Positions 1 through 8,320 of a DNA stretch of 41,964 nucleotides are shown here, in pieces (the first letter of the stretch is position 1; each line of letters starts with the position of its first letter). Made by a program: the position numbers and the translations under genes. The DNA is from an uncultured Bacteroidales bacterium (GTDB lineage: Bacteria; Bacteroidota; Bacteroidia; Bacteroidales; UBA932), in NCBI GenBank assembly GCA_947302825.1, contig CAMYWP010000003.1, forward strand, positions 1-41,964. Reading direction: 5' to 3'. The notes beneath the pieces are model-generated. The model made no database searches. It had not been told where the DNA came from and saw nothing but the letters and a program-made list of their open reading frames with translations.

Positions 1-1
1 C

Positions 2-2761
2 GGCTGGAACTGGTGGTGGGAGAGCCCCGGACAGGGTGAACTGGATGCCTATGTGTCCGGCCCATCCGTGCGCAAGATCTGCAGCGGCATCCTTACTTCC
101 GGTACGCAGGATGTGAACTTTATCCTGCGGGAGAACTATCCGGAATGGGGCCGATACCTCATCCTGGCCCGTGACATGAACTCCGGCCATGTGAGCGGCC
201 GGGTGGTCACCGTGGACTGGCCCGAATACCGGGGCCGCGCAGACCGCCGGGACCCCGAATCCCTCACCATGCTAAGCTTCTCTACGGACAAGCCCGCCTA
301 CAAGGCCGGTGAAAAGGCTACCGTCTACATTCCCGCCGCTCCGGGCGGCAAGGCCCTGGTTTCCCTGGAGAACGGAGCGGGCGTACTGGCCCGCGAATGG
401 GTGTCCACCGGCAATCAGGATACCCCCTGGACCTTCACTGTGGAACCCGGCATGGCGCCCAATATCTACGTACATATCACTTTGTTACAGCCGTATGGCA
501 ACACCGTGAACGACCTCCCGCTGCGCCTGTACGGCGTGCAGCGCGTGAAGGTGGAGAACCCGGCTTCGCACCTGGAGCCGGTGCTGGAAATGCCCGCCAC
601 GCTGCATCCGGAAGAACCCTTCCTGGTGAAAGTGAAGGAGAAGAGCGGCCGACCCATGACCTATACCCTGGCCATCGTGGATGAAGGTCTGCTGGACATC
701 ACGGCCTTCAAGACCCCGGATCCCTGGAGCCAGATGTACCAGACGGAAGCCCTGGGGGTGAAGACTTGGGACCTCTTCGACCAGGTGATCGGCGCCTTCA
801 GCGGGAAGTTCTCGCCGCTGGCGGCCATCGGCGGTGACGAAGATGCCATCCGTAACGCCCGCAAGGACAACCGCTTCAACCCGGTGGTGCTGTTCCAGGC
901 GCCCAGAACTTTGGAAAAAGGAACCGATGTCTTGAAACTGCAACTGCCCCAATACGTTGGCAGCGTGCGCGTGATGCTCATCGCCGGGCACGAAGGAGCC
1001 TATGGCAACGCCGTGAAGACCGTTCCGGTGCAGAATCCGCTCATGGTGGTGACCACCCTGCCGCGCGTGCTGGGCTGCGGCGAAAGCATCAGCGTTCCGG
1101 TGAATGTCTTCGCCATGGAAGACGATGTGAAGGAAGCCACGGTAACCATCAAGGCCGATGGCCCCGTGAAGCTCACCGGTCCTGCCACGCAGACCGTCCG
1201 CTTCAGCGGGAAGGGCGACCAACTGGTGCATTTTGCCCTGCAGGCAACGGACGGAGAAGGCACTGCGCACATTAGTGTTCAGGCCAGCGGCGGCGGCCAC
1301 AAGGCCTCCGAAGACATTGCCCTGCCCGTTCGCAACGCCCAACCGGAAATTACTCAGGTAGAACGCTTTACCCTCCAGCCCGGCGAAAGCCGTAAGCTAA
1401 ACGGCGGCACGCTGCAACTGGCCGGCTTCCCGGCCCTGGATACCCGCCAGCTGTACCTGACCATGCGCGACTATCCCTACGACTGTGCCGAACAGCTGAG
1501 CGCCCGCGGCCTCACTATGCTGGAACTCCTGCCCATGCTGCAGGAGGCCGATGCCACCCGGGCCCAGGAACTGATTCCGGATCTTATCGGCCGGCTTTAT
1601 GCCCGGCAAGGCGCCGACGGCGGCTTCTCCTATTGGGGCAGCGGTCCTTCCAACACCTGGGTTTCCTCCATGGCCGGTCACTTCCTCACGCTGGCCCAGA
1701 AGGCCGGATTCGAGGTGAACGCCGGGGTGCTGAAGGCCTGGAAAGGCTTCCAGCAGAAGCAGTCGCAACTGTATCGCTCGGTGGCCGACAACGAATACCT
1801 GCAACTGGACGAGGCTTATCGGCTTTACACCCTGGCCGTGGCCGGAAGCGCCAACCAGCCCGGTATGAACCGTTTACGCGAGAGCAGCAAGCTGGGCCAA
1901 AACGCCCGTTATATGCTTTCTTCCGCATACGCCCTGGCCGGCAAGAAGCAGACCGCCGGCACGCTGCTGGACGGCGTGGGACGCGAATTCCCCGAATACA
2001 CGCCGTATAACCTCACCTACGGCACTGCCCTCCGCGACCGCATGGTGGCCCTGGATGCCCTGGTACTGAACGGACGCGTGGCCGATGCCCTGGCCCTGGC
2101 CGGCGAATCCCTGCGCGGCGGCCAGCTCTCCACGCAGGAAAGCGCCTTTACCGCAGTAGCTTATCGGCACCTGTACGACCAACTTCCCACCGCCGGCATC
2201 AAGGCCGAAGTGAATGGGAAGGAGGTGGGATCCACCGGCTCCATGCTCAGCGTTCCGGCTACCGGTTCCGTGAAGAATACGGCGGAAGGCCCGCTTTACG
2301 CCACCCTGCTCACAGTGAGCCGCGAACCCCTGTCCAAGGCGGTTTCCAACGGCCTGAAACTGGAGGTAAAATACACCGACGAGAACGGCGCCCTGCTGCT
2401 GCCGGGCTCCTATCCCATTAAGCAAGGCCTGCGGATCCACGCTACGGTGAAGGTGACCAGCACGCTTCCCCGCGATGTGGAGAACCTGGCCCTTTCCCTG
2501 CCCGTTCCTTCCGGCTGGGAGATTGTGAATCAGCGGCTTACCGGCGAGTCTTCCCAGGAGGGCTACGACCACCTGGACATCCGCGACGACCGCGCCAACT
2601 GGTTCTTCGCCCTGCCCGCCGGCCGTTACAAGACCTTCACGCTGCAGATGCGTGCCGCCTACGAAGGCAGCTACTTCTGGCCGTCCGTAGTGTGCGAAGC
2701 CATGTACGAACCGGCCGTGAACGCCGCCACCGCCTCCGGCCAGACCACCGTGGTGCGTTAA
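2..2761 (+). CDS. Alpha-2-macroglobulin family protein, thioester type (5' end outside window)
   Basis: The frame is open from base 2, so the gene starts upstream of the window; about 919 residues of the C-terminal part are present. Bacterial alpha-2-macroglobulins are large envelope proteins thought to trap invading proteases by covalent linkage. The visible part begins with a Trp-rich macroglobulin segment (GWNWWWES) and continues through beta-sandwich domains. The thioester-bearing helical domain then carries the C-A-E-Q motif at nt 1484-1495 (context YPYDCAEQLSARG), followed by the usual GGFSYWGS segment at about nt 1620. A C-terminal receptor-like beta domain ends the protein. The stop overlaps the pbpC start by one base (TAATG), so the two are translationally coupled. 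The pairing of a thioester macroglobulin with PBP1C is a conserved arrangement (yfhM-pbpC), which supports a role in defending or repairing the wall after breach. Confidence 0.9.
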   Translation, partial: GWNWWWESPGQGELDAYVSGPSVRKICSGILTSGTQDVNFILRENYPEWGRYLILARDMNSGHVSGRVVTVDWPEYRGRADRRDPESLTMLSFSTDKPAYKAGEKATVYIPAAPGGKALVSLENGAGVLAREWVSTGNQDTPWTFTVEPGMAPNIYVHITLLQPYGNTVNDLPLRLYGVQRVKVENPASHLEPVLEMPATLHPEEPFLVKVKEKSGRPMTYTLAIVDEGLLDITAFKTPDPWSQMYQTEALGVKTWDLFDQVIGAFSGKFSPLAAIGGDEDAIRNARKDNRFNPVVLFQAPRTLEKGTDVLKLQLPQYVGSVRVMLIAGHEGAYGNAVKTVPVQNPLMVVTTLPRVLGCGESISVPVNVFAMEDDVKEATVTIKADGPVKLTGPATQTVRFSGKGDQLVHFALQATDGEGTAHISVQASGGGHKASEDIALPVRNAQPEITQVERFTLQPGESRKLNGGTLQLAGFPALDTRQLYLTMRDYPYDCAEQLSARGLTMLELLPMLQEADATRAQELIPDLIGRLYARQGADGGFSYWGSGPSNTWVSSMAGHFLTLAQKAGFEVNAGVLKAWKGFQQKQSQLYRSVADNEYLQLDEAYRLYTLAVAGSANQPGMNRLRESSKLGQNARYMLSSAYALAGKKQTAGTLLDGVGREFPEYTPYNLTYGTALRDRMVALDALVLNGRVADALALAGESLRGGQLSTQESAFTAVAYRHLYDQLPTAGIKAEVNGKEVGSTGSMLSVPATGSVKNTAEGPLYATLLTVSREPLSKAVSNGLKLEVKYTDENGALLLPGSYPIKQGLRIHATVKVTSTLPRDVENLALSLPVPSGWEIVNQRLTGESSQEGYDHLDIRDDRANWFFALPAGRYKTFTLQMRAAYEGSYFWPSVVCEAMYEPAVNAATASGQTTVVR

Positions 2762-3555
2762 TGAAGGACTCTTGTCATTCTGAGGAGCGTAAGCGACGAA
2801 GAATCTCCGGGCTGCTTGTTGCCCTCGCCGGGTTGTTGCTGGCGTGGTGGTGCTGCCTGCCCAGGAATCTGTTCCCCGGCGTTAGCTACTGCACGGTGGT
2901 GGAGAGCGCCGAGGGCGAACTCCTGGGAGCCCGCATTGCGGCCGATGGCCAGTGGCGCTTTCCGCCGGCCGATACCGCGGCGGTGCCGGTCCGCTATGCC
3001 ACCGCCCTGGTCCAGTTCGAAGACCGGGCGTTCTGGTGGCATCCGGGCGTGAACCCGCTGGCCCTGCTGCGGGCGGCGCGGGACAATGCCCGCAGCGGCC
3101 ACGTAGTAAGCGGCGGCAGTACCCTCTCCATGCAGGTAATCCGCCTGTCCAGGCAAAAGGAACGAACCCTATGGCAAAAAGCCATTGAGGCCGTTCAGGC
3201 CACTCGCTTGGAACTTCGCTACAGCAAGCAAGAAATCCTGGCCCTGTATGCCGCCCACGCTCCTTATGGAGGTAATGTGGTGGGTCTGGAAGCGGCGGCC
3301 TGGCGCTATTTCGGCCGGCCTGCCGCCGAACTGTCCTGGGCCGAAGCCGCCACGCTGGCCGTGCTACCCAATGCTCCCTCCACCCTGCACCTGAGCCGCG
3401 GACGGGAATCGCTGTTGGAAAAGCGGAACCGCCTGCTGAAGAGGTTGTTGGAGCACGGGGATATCGGCCTGGAAACTTATGAGGCCATTGCCCGGACGGA
3501 GTGCGAACGAGAACCACCCTGCGTTACTCGCTGCAAAAAGCCGTACGGGAAGTGA
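2761..3555 (+). CDS. pbpC: Penicillin-binding protein 1C, N-terminal glycosyltransferase half (frameshifted pbpC)
   Basis: This is the glycosyltransferase (GT51) half of a class A penicillin-binding protein that polymerises lipid II. ATG at 2761 is chosen because it overlaps the upstream stop. The first 16 residues are encoded by a dispersed repeat (CHSEER string) and supply Arg/Lys before a single membrane anchor at residues 18-33. GT51 motifs follow: FEDRAFWWHPG with the catalytic Glu at residue 87, GGSTLSMQ, RLELRYSKQEILALYA and the YFGRPAAELSWAEAA block. After EAIARTE the frame runs into an out-of-frame tail and stops at 3555. The transpeptidase half continues in another frame from about 3501. 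Compared with E. coli PbpC, roughly 25-30 linker codons between the two domains are missing, so a deletion that shifts the frame is likely. As it stands the gene would give a membrane-anchored transglycosylase only. Confidence 0.85.
   Translation: MKDSCHSEERKRRRISGLLVALAGLLLAWWCCLPRNLFPGVSYCTVVESAEGELLGARIAADGQWRFPPADTAAVPVRYATALVQFEDRAFWWHPGVNPLALLRAARDNARSGHVVSGGSTLSMQVIRLSRQKERTLWQKAIEAVQATRLELRYSKQEILALYAAHAPYGGNVVGLEAAAWRYFGRPAAELSWAEAATLAVLPNAPSTLHLSRGRESLLEKRNRLLKRLLEHGDIGLETYEAIARTECEREPPCVTRCKKPYGK
2771..2806 (+). repeat. Dispersed 36-bp repeat, copy 1 (in frame at start of pbpC)
   Basis: This 36-bp copy begins CTTGTCATTCTGAGGAGCG and ends GCGACGAAGAATCT. The same sequence, with few changes, recurs at 4483-4516 and 32920-32955 (both inverted) and in degenerate form at 23643-23727. 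Here it encodes the cytoplasmic N-terminus of PBP1C (residues 4-15). Confidence 0.85.
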
Positions 3556-4994
3556 CCGGCCGCCGCTCCGACGACCTGGCCAAGGAGGATGTGGCCGATC
3601 TGGCCGCCCTGGTGATAGACAATGTCAGCGGAGAGGTAATCGCTTATGTAGGAAATGCTTCCGCAGGCCGGGAGCGGCCGGGCGCACAGGTGGACATTGC
3701 CGCTGCGCCGCGCTCTACGGGCAGTATCCTGAAGCCTTTCCTGTACGCGGCAGCCTTGGAAGAAGGAATCATCCTGCCCCGGACGCTGCTGCCGGATATT
3801 CCCGTGAATCTGGGGGGATTCGCTCCGCAGAACTTTGACCGGCAGTTCTATGGCGCCGTGCCAGCCGCCGAAGCCCTGGCGCGTTCGCTCAACGTGCCTG
3901 CCGTGTTCCTGCTCCGCCAGTACGGCGTGGCCAAGTTCCATGCCCTGCTGCAGGAAGCCGGGCTCACTACCCTGACGGCCGATGCCGGTCACTACGGCCT
4001 GTCCCTCATCCTGGGTGGCGGCGAAGGCCGCCTGAACGAAATCACGGCCGCATACTCTGCCTTGGTTCGCCATTACCTGGCCACCACCACCGGTTCGGGA
4101 GCAAAAACGGCCCCGGGTGCTCCCGGGAAGGCAAAAAAAGATGTTCCGGGAGCAAAAACCGGCTCTCCTGCTCCCGGAAGTTGGAATCCAGTGGCCCTAT
4201 GGTATACCTTCGAGGCATTGAAAGAGGTAAATCGGCCGGATGAACTGGACTGGCGGCTGATCCGTTCCGTGCGGAAGGCGGCCTGGAAAACGGGAACCAG
4301 TTACGGATTCCGGGACGCATGGGCCGTGGGCGTGACGCCCGACTGGGCGGTCGGGGTGTGGACCGGCAACGCCGCCGGACAGGGCGTCCCGGGCCTGACC
4401 GGCGCCCGGACCGCCGGTCCCGTGCTCTTCGACATTCTGAACCTGCTGCCGGCCGATGAAAACTGGTTCCCAGATCCAGGGGGATCCTTCGTCGCTGATG
4501 CTCCTCAGGATGACAAACGTCAAGGCGTCTGGGCACAGGTGTGTCCGTTATCGGGCATGCTGGCAGGGCCGGACTGTCCGGAAAGCGAAACTGTTTTGAT
4601 TCCTGCGGCAGGGCTGGAGAGTGAAGCCTGCCCTTATCACCGGGACGGGGATTTTGTACTGCCGCCGGCCATGGAATGGTTCTACAAGCCGCATCATCCG
4701 GAATATATCGGCGCAAGAAAAAGTAATTCGGAGCGGGCGGTGGAATTCATATACCCGGCTTCCGGAACCACGCTTTCCCTGCCCCGACAGCTGGATGGCA
4801 CGGTAGAGGGCGTGGTGTTCCGGGCGGCGCATCATCGGCCCGACGCCACCCTCTGGTGGCACCTGGACCAAACCTACGTGGGGGAAACCCGATTCCTGCA
4901 CCAGCTGCGCCTGGCCCCCGACCCCGGCCTCCACACCCTCACCGTAGTGGACCAGCAAGGCAACACCGCCAGTATCGGCTTTGAGGTGAAATAA
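3501..4994 (+). CDS. pbpC: Penicillin-binding protein 1C, transpeptidase half (frameshifted pbpC, 3' part)
   Basis: This is the transpeptidase part of the same pbpC, in a different frame from the glycosyltransferase half. A GTG lies at 3501 but there is no membrane anchor of its own, so it is probably not an independent gene. Active-site motifs are intact: STGSILKPF gives SxxK with Ser75 and Lys78, ARSLNVPA gives SxN, and AWKTGTSYGF gives KTG. The C-terminal PBP1C-specific beta domain follows (about residues 405-497). Between SxN and KTG lies a Gly/Ala/Pro-rich stretch (about residues 195-226) encoded entirely by two tandem palindromic repeats at 4096-4176. A third repeat-derived stretch at 4483-4516 encodes residues around 328-339. 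All three insertions, including the one at the start of the gene, keep the local frame. The last base is 20 bp from the convergent fimbrial operon end. Confidence 0.8.
   Translation: MRTRTTLRYSLQKAVREVTGRRSDDLAKEDVADLAALVIDNVSGEVIAYVGNASAGRERPGAQVDIAAAPRSTGSILKPFLYAAALEEGIILPRTLLPDIPVNLGGFAPQNFDRQFYGAVPAAEALARSLNVPAVFLLRQYGVAKFHALLQEAGLTTLTADAGHYGLSLILGGGEGRLNEITAAYSALVRHYLATTTGSGAKTAPGAPGKAKKDVPGAKTGSPAPGSWNPVALWYTFEALKEVNRPDELDWRLIRSVRKAAWKTGTSYGFRDAWAVGVTPDWAVGVWTGNAAGQGVPGLTGARTAGPVLFDILNLLPADENWFPDPGGSFVADAPQDDKRQGVWAQVCPLSGMLAGPDCPESETVLIPAAGLESEACPYHRDGDFVLPPAMEWFYKPHHPEYIGARKSNSERAVEFIYPASGTTLSLPRQLDGTVEGVVFRAAHHRPDATLWWHLDQTYVGETRFLHQLRLAPDPGLHTLTVVDQQGNTASIGFEVK
4096..4176. repeat. 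Two 30-bp palindromes 51 bp apart, inside pbpC
   Basis: The palindromes at 4096-4125 and 4147-4176 each begin CGGGAGCAAAAAC and end TGCTCCCG, giving a perfect 8-bp stem CGGGAGCA/TGCTCCCG. The distance from one start to the next is 51 bp, exactly 17 codons, so the repeat is neutral to the reading frame. The same pair, with the same 30-bp length and 51-bp spacing, occurs between genes at 23560-23640. Confidence 0.9.
4483..4516 (-). repeat. Dispersed 36-bp repeat, copy 2 (in frame in pbpC, inverted)
   Basis: Read on the minus strand this is GTTTGTCATCCTGAGGAGC followed by GCGACGAAGGATC, matching the copy at 2771-2806. It is translated in the opposite orientation, as part of the PBP1C region around GGSFVADAPQDDKRQ. 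Confidence 0.8.
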
Positions 4995-5014
4995 CAGACG
5001 AGGCCGATGGAACA

Positions 5015-8000
5015 TTAAGGAATGGCGATGCCATTGCGGTAAAGCGTTCCGTTCATCGACTTGATATACATCGTATTGAGACGGACTTTTCGACCGTCAG
5101 GGACCTTAAAGCTGGTGGAAGCGCTGAGGTTGCCACGGGGAATGGACCAGACATACTGATTGTTGGAACCCGGATAACGTTCGATGGTACCCACACTCGG
5201 GGTGAAGGATTCGGGGCATTGCACAGTACCGGTACTGGTATCAAAAATCAAATCCACATAGAACAACGTCTGGTTGCTGTTCAAGCTGGTGATGGTAAGC
5301 GTATAGGTGCCGCCCTCATCAAAGAGGACATATCCATTCGGATCGGCCGAAATATCGCTGAATTCCACCTTTACCTTACCGTTATCCTCAGCATATTCGA
5401 AAGAAGGATTCGCCTTGGTAAAGCCGTATGTGTTTCCCTTTTTGAAAGCATTGCCGCTGGTAATACGCATCGTACGGATATTACCTATAAAACGGCCCAG
5501 CGTGAAAGATTCCGTCACATAGCCGGGCGACGACATGGAGAATATCACATCACGTGTACCTTCTATTGTGCGGAACTCGATTTCATGATAGCCTTCGTCG
5601 GAAGTGGAATGACGCACGGGAGGCGCATAGGGGAAGGCGATAGCTTGGCCGAACACCTTGGGTTCTTTCAATCCACTTGTGATAGTGACGGTTACCGGAG
5701 TGTTCAATTTGGCGGGATCGTCCTTGTAACCCAACAGAATAGTTTTGTTGCCGTCCCTATTGACATGTCCCCAGGCTACGTTGGACCATGTTTTATCCGA
5801 CCACTTTGCGCCATTTTCGGCGCTGAGCGGATGGCCGTCCAAAAGGCCTGCATTTATGAAATGACATACTCTTGTATGTCCGGGAGAATACTCGTTGGCC
5901 GTCAGGTCGACGGAAATATCCTCGGGGGATGTAGCAACAGAGGTAAAGGTGAGGTCCACGCTGTGGGATTCGGGATGGAAATAATAGGTACCGGGGTCGG
6001 GGCCCGGAGTCACCCCTTCTCCTTCCAGGATCAGGCCGTAAGGAGCAATGGTGATGACCGGATAACTGATCGGATAAACAAGGTCCGGATCTTCCACCAT
6101 CTCAAAATGGAGCGGAATCTTTTTATTCTTGATATTTTCATCGGCCGAGAAGGGGATGGAAAAGCCCAGGTTCTGGAAGAACTTATAACGGAAGTTGGTG
6201 AATTGGGCCGATTTTTTGTCGAAGAATTCGTTATAAACCCAAATCTTGGTTGCGTTCTCGTCGCAGTTGGTAATGAAATGACAAGTAAAACTGCGCCACA
6301 TCCTTTCCTCTTCATCCTCATATCGCGGAAGGCCCATATAGTCTTCCCAGGAGATGGTTTTCACAAACTGGAATGTCGGTTTACCGGCATATCCTTCGTC
6401 TGTAGAGATGGACTCCTTCCAAATGACGGGCAGGTTGTTGTTCTTGACCGAATTGTCCGGCGACAAAGACTTATCCTGCGGCTCCAGGACGAATTCCAGC
6501 GGGAACATGGATTCCACCAAGCCGTCCGGAATGCTCACTGTCACGTTCTGCGAACTACCCTTAGCGGCAGCGATTCGCTCGTATCCGCAAGTGACCAGCA
6601 TAGGCTGGATGGGCTGGATGGTTATTATCACATCACGATACAGTCGGCCGAATTCATGTGTACCCGTAATGCGGATGGTCTGGCTTCGTACTGTCCGCCC
6701 CGCGGCTGCCGTAGTGAAAGAAACAGTCCGCCAACCTTTTCGCTTAAGGTCCGGATTTTCATGTTGTGAAGGGTCATATGGATCACCCAGGGTGGGGATG
6801 CCGATTATATCCGTACCTCCATCCTCCGGAGCCAGGCGCTCCACGGTAACGGAAGCAGGGTCCATGTCCGCCTCGCCATCGGATGTCTGGGAGAAGAACA
6901 CACTCAGTTCCGTCACCGGATGTTCCGCATCATGCTCCCGGGTAAAAGTCTTCGCCATCCAGGGCATGATATGCAGGCGGCCCAAGCCATCCGAGATATC
7001 GGCCAGGTGACTGGTCGTGATATCGGCCGATACGTCCGCGCTTCCTGCAGAAGAGGCGGCGGCTTCCGGAGTCGCATGTCCCTGGGCCAGGATTTTTTTG
7101 ATGACTACCTGATACTTGAAGTTACGGTAGATGGGATAGTAGCGGGAAATCCACTGCATGTCATCGCCCTCTCCCACTTTCTTGACTTCCATCAGGTCCA
7201 CTTTATAGAAACAGTCGCATTCGTGCTCCAGATCATCCTCATTCCTGTAATGACCATAGATAATGACGAAAGAAGGCGGAATGCTGGCCGTCGGGGAAGG
7301 CCGCTCATAAAGATAAACAGCGCCGCCGTTGGCATTGGCCACACCGTTGCGCATAATAGTCTGTTCCGACCCCTTGAAGAATTCGAAGTCTTCTTTAGCA
7401 GGTTTCGTATTGTCGAAAATCGTACCGGAAGGAAGGTTTCCGGGATATTCGAATGTGTCTTCCAGATCCGGGAAACTACATTCCTGATAATCCTTCAGCA
7501 CATTGGGATTGGTTTTGGAAATGAATCCTTTAGCCGGGCTATAGGGGACCAGCGAACCGCGGGAAGGCACATTCACCGCCGCGAGGGAATACGGCGTGAA
7601 ATTGGAATCCTCCGTTGCCGTCAGCACAATCTTGGCCCAGTTTCGGACCAGGGTGATATTCTGGAAAGCCGCTTCGGTAGCGGCATCGGCCACATAACGG
7701 GTCTTTCCACGGTCGGCATCCTGCCACCAGTCACCCTCCTGCAACGGCCGGGTAGGATAATACCCATCATCATCAGGGATCAAATGACCGTATTTGTCGA
7801 TGTAATTATCGTTTGCATCGCGCTTGGCACGGATGCCTTTCGGCAGTTCGATCATCTGCCAATAGCCCATTTCTCCGTTAGAGTTAAGCTGTATAGGCAT
7901 CACGGAGGTATCGTAGCCGAAAGGAAGGATATCGGGGCCGTTCCCCAAGAAATGCACAGTACGGCGAGATTCCGACAAGGCCAAGGTCACCGTATAATTA

Positions 8001-8320
8001 TAATTGGGGACCTGATGACTCTCCGGATTTCCGTCCTTGTCGGTTGACCAGTAGGTATAATCAGTCGTGACCGTAGGATCCGCCTGCACATATTCTTTCA
8101 GGTAGTCCGAACCGCCAAAAACGGCCAGATGCAGGGTATTCAGTTCGCCTCCTTCACCCAGCGATGCCTTGGTTTCGGGAGCAAAACCGGGCAGGGAGAA
8201 GCTAATGGTCACCTTCTTCCCCCCGTCTTCCTTAGGGTCGATGACTTCCATTTCCGGTTCACGGGAACAGGAAAGCAGTGCCGAAAAGGCCACACACGTT
8301 ATGAACAACCACTTTTTCAT
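5015..8320 (-). CDS. Large fimbrial-operon lipoprotein (accessory or tip subunit)
   Basis: This is a 1101-residue lipoprotein and the last gene of the minus-strand fimbrial operon. The signal peptide ends in a lipobox (SALLSC, Cys at residue 18), so the precursor would be lipidated and exported. The N-terminal region has the fimbrillin signature of a short acidic linker, a beta strand (VTISFSLPGF) and the ETKAS motif. It is followed by a series of Thr/Ser/Gly-rich beta domains with no catalytic motif. Its size and place resemble the large accessory proteins of Bacteroidales fimbrial clusters; DUF4906 is a possible family, from memory only. The start codon overlaps the upstream stop (ATGA), so it is coupled to the preceding tip-like gene. 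No transcription terminator is visible in the 20 bp before the convergent pbpC end. A fimbrial role rests mainly on context and N-terminal features. Confidence 0.7.
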   Translation of the reverse strand: MKKWLFITCVAFSALLSCSREPEMEVIDPKEDGGKKVTISFSLPGFAPETKASLGEGGELNTLHLAVFGGSDYLKEYVQADPTVTTDYTYWSTDKDGNPESHQVPNYNYTVTLALSESRRTVHFLGNGPDILPFGYDTSVMPIQLNSNGEMGYWQMIELPKGIRAKRDANDNYIDKYGHLIPDDDGYYPTRPLQEGDWWQDADRGKTRYVADAATEAAFQNITLVRNWAKIVLTATEDSNFTPYSLAAVNVPSRGSLVPYSPAKGFISKTNPNVLKDYQECSFPDLEDTFEYPGNLPSGTIFDNTKPAKEDFEFFKGSEQTIMRNGVANANGGAVYLYERPSPTASIPPSFVIIYGHYRNEDDLEHECDCFYKVDLMEVKKVGEGDDMQWISRYYPIYRNFKYQVVIKKILAQGHATPEAAASSAGSADVSADITTSHLADISDGLGRLHIMPWMAKTFTREHDAEHPVTELSVFFSQTSDGEADMDPASVTVERLAPEDGGTDIIGIPTLGDPYDPSQHENPDLKRKGWRTVSFTTAAAGRTVRSQTIRITGTHEFGRLYRDVIITIQPIQPMLVTCGYERIAAAKGSSQNVTVSIPDGLVESMFPLEFVLEPQDKSLSPDNSVKNNNLPVIWKESISTDEGYAGKPTFQFVKTISWEDYMGLPRYEDEEERMWRSFTCHFITNCDENATKIWVYNEFFDKKSAQFTNFRYKFFQNLGFSIPFSADENIKNKKIPLHFEMVEDPDLVYPISYPVITIAPYGLILEGEGVTPGPDPGTYYFHPESHSVDLTFTSVATSPEDISVDLTANEYSPGHTRVCHFINAGLLDGHPLSAENGAKWSDKTWSNVAWGHVNRDGNKTILLGYKDDPAKLNTPVTVTITSGLKEPKVFGQAIAFPYAPPVRHSTSDEGYHEIEFRTIEGTRDVIFSMSSPGYVTESFTLGRFIGNIRTMRITSGNAFKKGNTYGFTKANPSFEYAEDNGKVKVEFSDISADPNGYVLFDEGGTYTLTITSLNSNQTLFYVDLIFDTSTGTVQCPESFTPSVGTIERYPGSNNQYVWSIPRGNLSASTSFKVPDGRKVRLNTMYIKSMNGTLYRNGIAIP

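Noticed and set aside
485..1342. Minus-strand frame of 285 codons inside the first macroglobulin gene
   Set aside because: His/Gly/Val-rich composition typical of antisense of GC-rich coding DNA; the plus frame carries family motifs.
5219..8047. Long plus-strand open frames opposite the large fimbrial lipoprotein
   Set aside because: They are complements of a gene with a clear signal peptide and operon coupling; no start context, signal or family pattern is seen.
8174..8200. Another copy of the CGGGAGCAAAA palindrome
   Set aside because: Only one half-site is present, and it encodes the ordinary fimbrillin string GFAPETKA; best taken as chance.
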